Source: a virus
Length of the DNA stretch: 25,297 bases
Reading direction: 5' to 3' (one strand)
Virus record (IMG/VR): IMGVR_UViG_3300006028_000034
Span: 1 to 25,297 of that record
Both the position numbers and the translations under genes were made by a program. Below the pieces are notes generated by a model. That model saw only the letters and a list, made by a program, of their open reading frames with translations, was not told where the DNA came from and made no database searches. Positions 1 to 5,861 of the stretch are shown in pieces. Numbering within the stretch: position 1 is the first letter of the stretch; each line of letters starts with the position of its first letter.

Positions 1-225
1 CTCGGCACGGCAACCCCCTCCACGCCGGCTCAGATCGAGGGAGCAACTCAGGCAGTTTGGCAGGAGCTGGATAAGGCCGGCTTGCTGGTAGGCTTTGCCA
101 CACCGGTTCCACCGCTGGTTGCGGCAGTTCCCGGCACGATCGACGATATCATCGCCGCGCTGGGTAAGTTGGAAGGCTTTGCGGCCTGGCTGAAGACTGC
201 GCCGATCGCCATTCCGGCGAAGTGA
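1..225 (+). CDS. 3' end of an unidentified gene
   Basis: An open frame enters from the left edge and ends at TGA 223-225, giving the last 74 residues of a protein. The visible part is rich in Ala, Pro, Leu and Ile, has one amphipathic stretch (DDIIAALGKLEGFAAWLK) and ends PIAIPAK. I do not recognise the family. Third codon positions are strongly G/C, like the surrounding genes, which supports coding. It lies 77 bases before the next + start. The N-terminus is outside the window, so function cannot be judged. Confidence 0.6.
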   Translation, partial: LGTATPSTPAQIEGATQAVWQELDKAGLLVGFATPVPPLVAAVPGTIDDIIAALGKLEGFAAWLKTAPIAIPAK

Positions 226-302
226 TCATCCACTAAATCTGGCGATTTTACCGGGTGCTACAGCTTGGCAGAGTGTTTGCAAACCTCACCTAGAGGCCCC
301 AG

Positions 303-470
303 ATGCGCTATTTGCGCATGAAATTCCTTGATAATGCGAAAAAGTCCACTCCGGCGCCCATGACGCGCGAGGAAGAGGCGCTGCTCGGCGTGAGCGAAGA
401 GGATCTGATCACCTTGAGTGCCGAAGACTCACATTTGTCGGAAAAGGTCAGCAAGTCTCCGAATGCCTGA
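303..470 (+). CDS. Small acidic protein, 55 residues, unknown function
   Basis: ATG at 303 opens a 55-residue frame starting MRYLRMKFLDNAKK and ending SKSPNA. The middle is acidic (TREEEALLGVSEEDLITLSAEDS) and probably helical, with no membrane segment or cysteine. It has no strong Shine-Dalgarno; a weak GAGG lies about 7 bases upstream. Its stop TGA (468-470) overlaps the next gene's ATG at 463, so the two are probably translationally coupled. Position before a helix-turn-helix protein suggests a phage packaging or regulatory accessory, but nothing in the sequence assigns a function. Confidence 0.5.
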   Translation: MRYLRMKFLDNAKKSTPAPMTREEEALLGVSEEDLITLSAEDSHLSEKVSKSPNA

Positions 471-1113
471 CATTCCCAAGCGCCCCTACACTCGCCGGGG
501 CGAGAAATTCGCATGGACCCGCAACCGCGAGCTCGCGGCGCAACTGGTAGCCGAAGACCGGCTCACTAATGTCGAGATCGGCGCCCGTTGCGGTGTCGTC
601 GACCGGCAGCTCGAGCGCTGGAAGGAGATCCCCGAGTTCAGGGCCCGCGTCGCCGAGCACCTCGCCACTTACCGCGCGAAGATTACGGCCGATGGCTTAG
701 CCGACAGAATCAACCAGATTGCCTTCATCAAGTCGCGGCTGGCTGACATCCACGGCATTGTCGAGTCGCGCGGTTTGCTCGCTGTAGCCTCCGGGGACTG
801 GAACGCGCCTGGCGCCAGCACCACGCAGAGGGGCCTTCAGGCTCACACGGTCAAATCGATCGGCAGCGGCGCGAAGCAACAGACCGTCCACGAATTTGCG
901 CTAGACACGGCCTTGATAGCCGAGGAGCGCGCCCTCCTGCAACACCTGTCGATCCTGATGGGCGACTGGAAGCAGAAGGTGCAGCTCTCGGGCGATGTCG
1001 AGGTGTCGGTGGTTGACATCCTGCGGGCGCGGAGGGCGAGGCGGGAAGCGGCGGCCGAGCATCCAGCCGAATCTGCACCGGCGCCGGCGCCGCCGTGCGA
1101 CAATGAGCCATGA
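463..1113 (+). CDS. Helix-turn-helix protein, possible small terminase subunit
   Basis: The frame is open from a GTG at 418, but ATG 463 is preferred because it overlaps the upstream stop by only 8 bases. The 216-residue product has a basic N-terminus (PKRPYTRRGEKFAW) and then a predicted DNA-binding helix-turn-helix near residues 25-60 (AAQLVAEDRLTNVEIGARCG, then an ERWKEIPEF recognition-helix region). A helical region follows, and the Ala/Pro/Glu-rich tail looks disordered. This layout resembles phage HTH proteins of the phBC6A51 or small-terminase kind, which bind packaging sites. No large terminase follows it here, so that role is inference; a transcription regulator is the alternative. 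Its stop overlaps the next ATG as ATGA. Confidence 0.6.
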   Translation: MPDIPKRPYTRRGEKFAWTRNRELAAQLVAEDRLTNVEIGARCGVVDRQLERWKEIPEFRARVAEHLATYRAKITADGLADRINQIAFIKSRLADIHGIVESRGLLAVASGDWNAPGASTTQRGLQAHTVKSIGSGAKQQTVHEFALDTALIAEERALLQHLSILMGDWKQKVQLSGDVEVSVVDILRARRARREAAAEHPAESAPAPAPPCDNEP

Positions 1114-1307
1114 TAACCGCCACGGCGCGAGTCGCAAACCAGGAAGCGGTGATGCTGGAGGTTGCGGTAACGATGTCAGTGCCGGAGTGGGATCAGGCGC
1201 TTACCTCTATAGCCTACGCGATTGGAACCGAGAGGGATGGGTCCTCATCGCTTGCTCGGTTAGCAGCGGTACATCCCCGCTTAGAAGTGGGGATGAATCG
1301 ACGCTAA
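1110..1307 (+). CDS. Small coupled ORF of unknown function
   Basis: ATG 1110 overlaps the preceding stop in an ATGA arrangement typical of coupled phage genes. The 65-residue product (starts MITATARVANQEAVML, ends LEVGMNRR) has no recognisable domain, signal or membrane segment. Its last codons lie inside a perfect inverted repeat (1272-1295), so the 3' end may serve as RNA structure as well as, or instead of, coding. An overlapping + frame is also open here. The call rests mainly on the ATGA overlap and is tentative. Confidence 0.4.
   Translation: MITATARVANQEAVMLEVAVTMSVPEWDQALTSIAYAIGTERDGSSSLARLAAVHPRLEVGMNRR
1272..1295 (+). other. Perfect 7-bp hairpin at the end of a small ORF
   Basis: CATCCCC (1272-1278) pairs with GGGGATG (1289-1295). 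The 10-base loop can add an inner CTT/AAG pairing after one mismatch. There is no U-tract, so it is not a typical intrinsic terminator. It sits between convergent genes, just before the stop at 1305-1307. The form, a hairpin followed by GAATCGAC, reminds me of the 3' end of TnpB-associated (IS200/IS605) RNAs, but no transposase is present. Confidence 0.55.
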
Positions 1308-1320
1308 GCATTGTCCAGAC

Positions 1321-1866
1321 CTATTCACCACGCATGAGGATATTGCGTAGCGGGCAGCGGTTCTTTTTACGCTCCCGATCTGCGATGAGCGCGCTGACGT
1401 CTTTGCTCGACAGCCACAGTGCGCCCCGTTTGTAGGTGTAGGCGATCAAGCCATCTTTCGCCATGATCTCCAGCCGCTCCAGGGTAACGGCCAACAGCTC
1501 AGCAGCGCGGTGAGCATCCATTGAGTAAGCGGGTTGGCGATTCTTGACGGCTTTCCGCATCTTGCGGCAGATATCCGCCCGCTTCTTGGCCGGCATTCGC
1601 AACCTGGCAGCCAGACGGATTCCTGGATCGGCGCGCGCACAGCCGCAGGAAACCTGCACGCTCTTCTCTTTATTGCTCCCAGTGCCGAGCAGCCTACCGC
1701 CGGGAACCCGGCAGAAATTCCCGCAGTCGCATTCGCAACACCAGAACGATTTGCGGTGTTTGTCCATCCCCGCGAAGAAACGGACTACCAGCCGTCCGAA
1801 CCGCGCGCCGATCAGGGACCGGACGCGCGGAGGTATGGGGATAGGGGCATTCTTCGGCTGTTGCAT
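1321..1866 (-). CDS. Zinc-ribbon plus winged-helix DNA-binding protein
   Basis: The 181-residue protein begins three bases after the preceding minus-strand gene stops. Residues about 15-75 match a common phage zinc-ribbon pattern: GARFGRLVV, then WCCECDCGNFCRV, then VSCGCAR, giving paired Cys knuckles that would bind one metal. Basic residues (MPAKKRADICRKMRKAVKNR) follow. Residues about 115-165 (AHRAAELLAVTLERLEIMAK, then IAYTYKRGALWLSSKDVSAL) look like a MerR/excisionase-type winged helix. Such domains occur in phage DNA-binding proteins and next to homing nucleases; no nuclease motif is visible. A regulator is the simplest reading. A relative with the same N-terminal ribbon is encoded at 3501-4075. 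Confidence 0.75.
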   Translation of the reverse strand: MQQPKNAPIPIPPRVRSLIGARFGRLVVRFFAGMDKHRKSFWCCECDCGNFCRVPGGRLLGTGSNKEKSVQVSCGCARADPGIRLAARLRMPAKKRADICRKMRKAVKNRQPAYSMDAHRAAELLAVTLERLEIMAKDGLIAYTYKRGALWLSSKDVSALIADRERKKNRCPLRNILMRGE

Positions 1867-1869
1867 GTC

Positions 1870-2835
1870 TCACAGCTCGATAGTCCGCGTGAAGCTAAAC
1901 GGACCGTGAGGTATGGTGATCTTGGCGCAAATGACAGCTTCGGGATTGTCTTCACTTTCGTATCCCTCATCACCGGGGCACGGTGTGATACCCAGAAACT
2001 CCACGGTTGCGCTCTCCGGGAGCTTGGCTTTGATGACGGACCATTTCGCGTAGTCGGACGGTGGAATACAAGCAAGCTTTTCTTTGCCGCAGGGACACCG
2101 CATGTTGTCGCAGATCGTGTAGCGATAAGTGGCGCCGACTCCTGCGGCGGTGAATGCGGCATCAGCAATCATGCTGATTAGAGTCTCACGACACAACAGG
2201 CCATCGTCGAATTGGGCGCGGGTCAATTCATCGCCATTTGCAGCGACCCACGCGGCGATGTAGGATTGCTTGGCGGCTTCCTTGGCGGCCTTGGCAACGT
2301 CCTCAGCGTCCCTATCGGCCTTATTCCTACGTGCGATCTCCGCCACGAATTCGGCGTGATTCTCCGGCCACCAAGCGGCCGGCGAAACCGCCTCAACAAC
2401 ATCTCGAGCACTCTTGATTCGCGCTGTGGGATCGGCGAGGAAGGCTCGATAGGCGGCTTCGGTGCGCTCCCGATTCTTACGCCCGTTTTCGGCCAGCAGG
2501 GCTTTGTCCCGCTCCTGATTCTCGGCCAGCTTGACAAGGCCGACGCGCAGGGTTGCGGCAATGTTATTGATTTGATCCGGAGTATAGGCGTACAGGCTGG
2601 AATGATTTTGTCGCCCATCCATCCCGCCAGCTTTGAGCTTGACCATCAGATCCGTCTCGTATCCTCGGTCAAGCTCTACTTTGATTTCACCAGATTCCGA
2701 GACTGGGAACAATTCGAGATCTTCCGCCGAGACCTCCACCGTCGCTACCTGTTTGCGCGCTACCGGCTGGCCCGTGGCCGTCATCTGCGCGCGTTGCGCC
2801 TGCTCGGTGAGCAGATACGTGATTGTGGCTTGCAT
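1870..2835 (-). CDS. Hypothetical protein with a C-terminal Cys cluster, 321 residues
   Basis: ATG at 2835 has a good Shine-Dalgarno (AGGAG, 2843-2847, 7-base spacing). The protein starts MQATITYLLTEQAQRAQM. Its centre is a highly charged, Ala/Lys/Glu-rich helical stretch (about residues 100-205) that could form a coiled coil. Near residues 240-255 is CDNMRCPCGKEKLAC, a compact metal-binding-like Cys cluster. A beta-rich end (FLGITPCPGDEGYESED, then KITIPHGPFSFTRTIEL) follows. I do not recognise the family. It lies between an 84-residue gene and the zinc-ribbon gene on the same strand, probably in one transcript. Confidence 0.75.
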   Translation of the reverse strand: MQATITYLLTEQAQRAQMTATGQPVARKQVATVEVSAEDLELFPVSESGEIKVELDRGYETDLMVKLKAGGMDGRQNHSSLYAYTPDQINNIAATLRVGLVKLAENQERDKALLAENGRKNRERTEAAYRAFLADPTARIKSARDVVEAVSPAAWWPENHAEFVAEIARRNKADRDAEDVAKAAKEAAKQSYIAAWVAANGDELTRAQFDDGLLCRETLISMIADAAFTAAGVGATYRYTICDNMRCPCGKEKLACIPPSDYAKWSVIKAKLPESATVEFLGITPCPGDEGYESEDNPEAVICAKITIPHGPFSFTRTIEL

Positions 2836-2902
2836 CGTTTTTCTCCTAGGCGAATCGCCCGCAAGGGACTCCAGGCGAGGGAATCCGATGCGCGGGGCTC
2901 GA

Positions 2903-3157
2903 TCAGGCGGCGCGGAGCCAGTCTTCGCCGACGATCACGCGGCGCGTGGAATGGCAGTAGACCATGGAGGACCAGCCGCGCTTGCTGTAGGCGCTCGGAT
3001 GCCAGATGCGGAGCCCGGTCTTGGTCTCGTAGTGGTAGCTCTCGCCGACCGTGCGCGGGGCAAGAGCGATACCGGGGATGATCTGGATTTTGATGTTCGC
3101 CTGAGTTTCGGCGGCGGAAAGCAGGATGGAACGGCGTTGCAGTTTTGAAATGGTCAC
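2903..3157 (-). CDS. Small hypothetical protein with GTG start
   Basis: The frame can be extended to 3202, but a strong Shine-Dalgarno, AAGGAG (3165-3170), lies 7 bases before GTG 3155-3157, which decides the start. The 84-residue product begins (M)TISKLQRRSILLSAAETQ and ends VIVGEDWLRAA. It is basic and probably alpha/beta, with aromatic residues in the second half (ESYHYETKTGLRIWHPSAY). No domain is recognised. It is the first gene of the leftward group 3157 to 1321 and follows a putative promoter at 3207-3236. Confidence 0.7.
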   Translation of the reverse strand: MTISKLQRRSILLSAAETQANIKIQIIPGIALAPRTVGESYHYETKTGLRIWHPSAYSKRGWSSMVYCHSTRRVIVGEDWLRAA

Positions 3158-3206
3158 AATGTGACTCCTTTTAAGAGGGCCAGTGGCCCCGGTTACTGAC
3201 AAGAAC

Positions 3207-3236
3207 AGAATGCTATAAGCGATTATTGGAAGTCAA
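3207..3236 (-). promoter_or_regulatory. Putative promoter with palindromic operator core
   Basis: Reading leftward there is a -35-like TTGACT (3231-3236) and, 18 bases on, a weak -10-like CATTCT (3207-3212). Within the spacer lies TAATCGCTTA (3216-3225), nine of ten bases identical to the perfect palindrome in the neighbouring promoter at 3484-3512. The site would drive the 84-residue gene and the genes after it. The -10 match is poor, so the shared core is the stronger evidence. Confidence 0.4.
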
Positions 3237-3252
3237 GAGAATAATGCAGCCC

Positions 3253-3477
3253 TTACGAAGATTTTTGAAGAGAAAGCGAAACCCGCGCTAACTTGTTGCG
3301 CCGTCTAGTCTCCAGCGCCTTAGCTTGCAGCGCGTTCAAGCGCTCAATCGTCATTGAGCCGAATCCTTTCCGCGCATGCCGCGCCTTACCGCCTATCCGG
3401 CCCATTTGGCGCATTACCTCGCGCTGTTCAGCCGTCAGTTTCGAAACTTCCGTGTCGCCCGCCACAACTCGATACAT
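3253..3477 (-). CDS. Small basic DNA-binding-like protein, 74 residues
   Basis: ATG at 3477 starts MYRVVAGDTEVSKLTAEQRE. The middle has QMGRIGGKARHARKGFGSMT and the end ALETRRRNKLARVSLSLQ. The Gly-Gly-Lys-Ala-Arg pattern between basic helices resembles small phage and bacterial nucleoid-associated or KGG/general-stress-type proteins, suggesting nucleic-acid binding. There is no Shine-Dalgarno. A good promoter places transcription initiation at or next to the ATG, so the mRNA may be leaderless. It is the best candidate for a regulator of the two palindrome-bearing promoters, but that is inference from position only. Confidence 0.7.
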   Translation of the reverse strand: MYRVVAGDTEVSKLTAEQREVMRQMGRIGGKARHARKGFGSMTIERLNALQAKALETRRRNKLARVSLSLQKSS

Positions 3478-3483
3478 GGCTAC

Positions 3484-3512
3484 ATCGTATCAGTAAGCGC
3501 TTATTCGGTCAA
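3484..3512 (-). promoter_or_regulatory. Sigma70-like promoter containing a perfect palindrome
   Basis: Reading leftward: TTGACC (3507-3512), an exact 17-base spacer, then TACGAT (3484-3489). The spacer contains the perfect 10-base palindrome TAAGCGCTTA (3494-3503), well placed for a repressor to block polymerase. Six bases separate the -10 from the ATG at 3477, implying a leaderless or nearly leaderless message. The presumed stop of the frameshifted upstream gene (3501-3503) lies inside this palindrome. Confidence 0.6.
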
Positions 3513-4075
3513 GCTCACTGCAATAAGGCGGACCTCACGCCGGACACCTTGCAGACTGCTGAGTCGAGGTTTACCCCGCACAAGCCCAACCTGTACGCGC
3601 TGAACCAACTCCAGCGCTCGACATGCCGTGCGATAGTCTGGTTGTGGCTGGGCCCGATCCGAAAATTCGACATATCGTAGGAGACTAGGATGCTCCTCTT
3701 TAACGGATCGACGATCTTCTCTCCCACATCGGCGAATCCTCCACTGCTCCCCGCTCGCGCTGGCCCACCACGTACTGGATCGTGCCGCCTAGCTGCTGCT
3801 CCAGCTCGCGCGATCGCGTGCCGCTTGCGTGCTGGAACCTTGGCGCGGGCGGTCTTATGCCGCTCCGAGCTCCGCCTATAGCCGAGCGCCCCGCAATGCT
3901 CGGTGAGCCCGCGAATCAGTCGCGTGGCCTTCACGCTGAGAGTACCCAGGCATGCGGGTTTCTCGCAGTCACACCGGCACAGCCAGTACGCGGCTTTGCC
4001 GCGGATCGCGTCAAACTCGATCACCCTGAGGGCGCCGAAGCGGCGCCCTTTAAGATTGGTGCGGGGAGCTGGCAT
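3501..4075 (-). pseudogene. Zinc-ribbon protein gene broken by two frameshifts
   Basis: ATG 4075 opens a frame with the same N-terminal ribbon as the 1321-1866 protein: LKGRRFGALRVIE, then YWLCRCDCEKPACLGTLSV, then GLTEHCGAL, followed by basic RAKVPARKRHAIA. Near 3803-3820 the protein-like signal moves one base over (RELEQQLGGTIQYVVGQRER). Near 3744-3752, at a G-run, it moves one more base, giving EQWRIRRCGREDRRSV, VKEEHPSLLRYVEFSDRAQ and finally RLIAVSLTE, with TAA at 3501-3503. Joined, this gives about 190 residues, close to its 181-residue relative. The unshifted frame stays open to 3515, but its tail is Ser/Arg/Trp/Cys-rich and unconvincing. Sequencing error is possible instead of decay. 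Confidence 0.5.
3749..3787 (-). repeat. 39-bp perfect inverted repeat, left copy
   Basis: The minus strand of 3749-3787 is identical over 39 bases to the + strand of 4527-4565, about 740 bases away. In both copies the DNA can be read in the same phase as GTIQYVVGQRERG, here in the middle frame of the frameshifted minus-strand gene. Homology stops abruptly on both sides. Confidence 0.85.
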
Positions 4076-4169
4076 CACTTACCGCTTCGCGCGATTTCAG
4101 CCTGCTGCCTCATGATGCGCGCGGCGTGGACCAATCTCGATCACTCTGTTCCTCTGACTGGATTCTAGC

Positions 4170-4406
4170 ATGTACCTGCCTAATTCCTTCCGCAAGACGA
4201 ACAAGCAGCCGCAGAACTTCGCGCAGGAAGTCAGCGGCATGGCGGGCGCGAACATCAAGAAGTTCCCCAGGCAGAACGCCGGCGGCCCCAGGCCGAGCAA
4301 CGGCATCTTCCCCGGCAAGTCGCGCAGGGGGATGCCGCCGGTTGCGGCAGGACACACCAAGATCGTGAATCCCAAGACGCACGCGAGCAAGTTACTGGGA
4401 ACATAG
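4170..4406 (+). CDS. Small basic protein of unknown function
   Basis: ATG 4170 begins a 78-residue protein (starts MYLPNSFRKTNKQPQNF, ends VNPKTHASKLLGT). It is rich in Lys, Arg, Gly, Pro and Asn, low in hydrophobic residues and probably largely disordered. Third positions are strongly G/C, which supports coding over the antisense frames. No Shine-Dalgarno is evident. Stop at 4404-4406 is 7 bases before the next start, so the three genes 4170-4928 are probably one transcript. No family recognised. Confidence 0.65.
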   Translation: MYLPNSFRKTNKQPQNFAQEVSGMAGANIKKFPRQNAGGPRPSNGIFPGKSRRGMPPVAAGHTKIVNPKTHASKLLGT

Positions 4407-4413
4407 GAACATC

Positions 4414-4629
4414 ATGACTGCTCCTCATCTGACTGGCCTGCTGACCGGCGGCGTCGCCTTCGGCGTGATCGCGCACGCAGTCCAGACCTTCCCCGTGCCA
4501 GACAATAAGTACGGCGCCTGGCTGCTCGGCACGATCCAGTACGTGGTGGGCCAGCGCGAGCGGGGGCTCAATACCCTGGCTGGCAGCGACACGGCCACCG
4601 CGGCAGTCGAGCGCGGGAGCGGACGATGA
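4414..4629 (+). CDS. Small membrane-segment protein
   Basis: The 71-residue product starts MTAPHLTGLLTGGVAFGVIA. Residues about 6-24 form a plausible membrane segment, followed by a polar segment containing GTIQYVVGQRERG, which is encoded by one arm of the 39-bp inverted repeat. The end is small and polar (DTATAAVERGSGR). It overlaps the following gene by ATGA at 4626. A short single-span protein coupled to another single-span protein fits a holin or holin-accessory pair, but no lysin is in the window and homology is not recognised. Confidence 0.65.
   Translation: MTAPHLTGLLTGGVAFGVIAHAVQTFPVPDNKYGAWLLGTIQYVVGQRERGLNTLAGSDTATAAVERGSGR
4527..4565 (+). repeat. 39-bp perfect inverted repeat, right copy
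   Basis: Exact reverse complement of 3749-3787. This arm lies inside the intact 71-residue gene 4414-4629, where it encodes GTIQYVVGQRERG. Direction of copying cannot be decided from the sequence, but this copy is in the intact gene and the other is in a damaged one. Confidence 0.85.
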
Positions 4630-4928
4630 TGGACATAGCGCAAGCCGCCGCAGCCGCCGGCACATTCATCGGCGCAATGGTGGGCGCTTTTTTCGCTCGC
4701 AAAGCGAAATCTTCGACCGAGAAGTTGCGCGCGGAAGTCGAAGGCCCCGGCAACGAACCGAGTCTGCGGCAGATGCTGCTCAGTCAGAATAGGGTGATCG
4801 AGGGCCACGCTGCGACGGTCGCGACTGAGTTTGCGCGGACCCATCGGGACTCCGGCGCCATCATGGAGCGCGTGTCTCGGCTTGAGGGGCGGGTGGATAA
4901 GTTAGAGAAGGTCCACCGGAACGGGTAA
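4626..4928 (+). CDS. Membrane-anchored coiled-coil protein, holin-like
   Basis: ATG 4626 overlaps the previous stop (ATGA). The 100-residue product has an N-terminal membrane segment at about residues 6-24 (AAAAAGTFIGAMVGAFFARK), then a basic junction and a long charged helix. The C-terminus has coiled-coil heptads (IMERVSRLEGRVDKLEKVH). One N-terminal span plus a coiled coil resembles small phage holin-like or lysis-accessory proteins. Topology would be N-out/C-in by the positive-inside rule. Function is inferred from architecture and coupling to another small membrane-type gene. Confidence 0.7.
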   Translation: MMDIAQAAAAAGTFIGAMVGAFFARKAKSSTEKLRAEVEGPGNEPSLRQMLLSQNRVIEGHAATVATEFARTHRDSGAIMERVSRLEGRVDKLEKVHRNG

Positions 4929-4934
4929 GCCTCG

Positions 4935-5252
4935 TTAGGCTCGAGGAAGAGGCACTCTATACTCAACCGCGAGTTCAGCGGCGAGCTCGCGCGTAATCTG
5001 AAGCTCAGTTGGGCATGGCCAACCTCGGGCCGACCAGTGATCGAGCATCTGGTTGAGCGCAACCTCAGCCTCAGAGTACATAGCCCTGGGATCGACAACC
5101 GGATGAAGCGGACTGCGCCACGGCTCCAAGCTCGATTGCGTCGGAGCTACAGGCTTCGGCGCCGCTGGCTCTGAAGTTTTGGCCGCTAATGCCGCTGGAG
5201 CCGCAGCCGATGCGGTCAGCAATCCAAAGAAACTGCGTCTCGAAAGGTTCAT
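4935..5252 (-). CDS. Tat-signal exported protein of unknown function
   Basis: The frame is open further upstream, but ATG 5252 is preceded by GAGGAG (4-base spacing) and starts an obvious twin-arginine signal: MNLSRRSFFGLLTASAAAPA, with AALAA as a likely cleavage region near residue 24. The mature part of about 80 residues is Pro-rich at first and ends in a helical region (YSEAEVALNQMLDHWSARGW, then ELQITRELAAELAVEYRV). No family recognised. It is convergent with 4626-4928 (6-base gap) and divergent from 5269 (16-base gap), as expected for an inserted cargo gene. Tat export implies folding, perhaps with a cofactor, before crossing the inner membrane. Confidence 0.75.
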   Translation of the reverse strand: MNLSRRSFFGLLTASAAAPAALAAKTSEPAAPKPVAPTQSSLEPWRSPLHPVVDPRAMYSEAEVALNQMLDHWSARGWPCPTELQITRELAAELAVEYRVPLPRA

Positions 5253-5268
5253 GGTTCTCCTCAATTCT

Positions 5269-5727
5269 ATGACATTCAACCCCTTCCGCATCTTGGTAGT
5301 TGTTTCCCTTTTAGTCCTTGCCGCTGCGCCCTCCCACGCCTCGACGCCCGCCTGGATGTGCAATCTCTTCGGCTCTTACTTCCCTGGCTGCGGCCCTAGC
5401 CAGCCATCCTTTGCTCCCACATTCGAGCCCAACGTGATAATTCAGTCACCTTTCGGCGGCGCTACTCAGCCGACAAACAAGTACTACTTCGCCACGCTCG
5501 ACACCGCCAACAAGGTCTGCGCTCTGCTTGGCTGCACGCGCGTTTACGAGGCCAATCCGTGCAATGAGGGCGGCGGGCCCGTTAACTGTTCGGCGCCGGA
5601 GCGCATTTGCGCCTTCCCTACCGGCGACAAGAACTGCGGCTTCCTGGCCGGATACTGGGACCGCAACCCGGATAACTTGTACCCCGGTGTGGCGCTCAAC
5701 TTGGCGCGGGCCGACATGCTCCGTTAG
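5269..5727 (+). CDS. Secreted cysteine-containing protein
   Basis: Start is placed at ATG 5269, giving a clear Sec signal MTFNPFRILVVVSLLVLAAA and then PSHAS; an ATG at 5251 in the same frame would overlap the divergent gene. The mature part has about ten cysteines (for example CNLFGSYFPGCG, VCALLGCTRVYEANPC, NCSAPERICAFPTGDKNCG), suggesting disulfides in the periplasm or outside the cell. Length is 152 residues and the family is unknown. No Shine-Dalgarno is evident and only 16 bases separate it from the divergent start, so its promoter may lie within the minus-strand gene. It directly precedes the scaffold and coat genes. Confidence 0.7.
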   Translation: MTFNPFRILVVVSLLVLAAAPSHASTPAWMCNLFGSYFPGCGPSQPSFAPTFEPNVIIQSPFGGATQPTNKYYFATLDTANKVCALLGCTRVYEANPCNEGGGPVNCSAPERICAFPTGDKNCGFLAGYWDRNPDNLYPGVALNLARADMLR

Positions 5728-5861
5728 GGAATCGCTCCGACATTTCTATGGGTCGCGCTTCCGAGGATCAGGCGGGGGCCGGTTCCATTGCGCGCGGCTA
5801 CCTCGCCATTGATTCGGCCGTTGGCACATCCTTTTCTAAAAAATACCAGGAGTTCCAAAGT

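Noticed and set aside
995-1435. Plus-strand ORF of 146 codons overlapping the HTH gene end
   Set aside because: Arg/Gly/Ser-rich composition, overlaps three better-supported genes and has no start context.
2212-3081. Plus-strand ORF of 289 codons
   Set aside because: It runs antisense across two minus-strand genes with good ribosome sites, and its Arg/Ser-rich second half is shadow-like.
3515-3700. C-terminal part of the unshifted minus frame of the zinc-ribbon gene
   Set aside because: Its sequence is Ser/Arg/Trp/Cys-rich, while the adjacent frame over the same bases reads as a well-balanced protein, so the frameshifted reading is preferred.
4928-4945. AGCCT/AGGCT hairpin between convergent genes as terminator
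   Set aside because: Only a 5-bp stem and no T-run on either strand.
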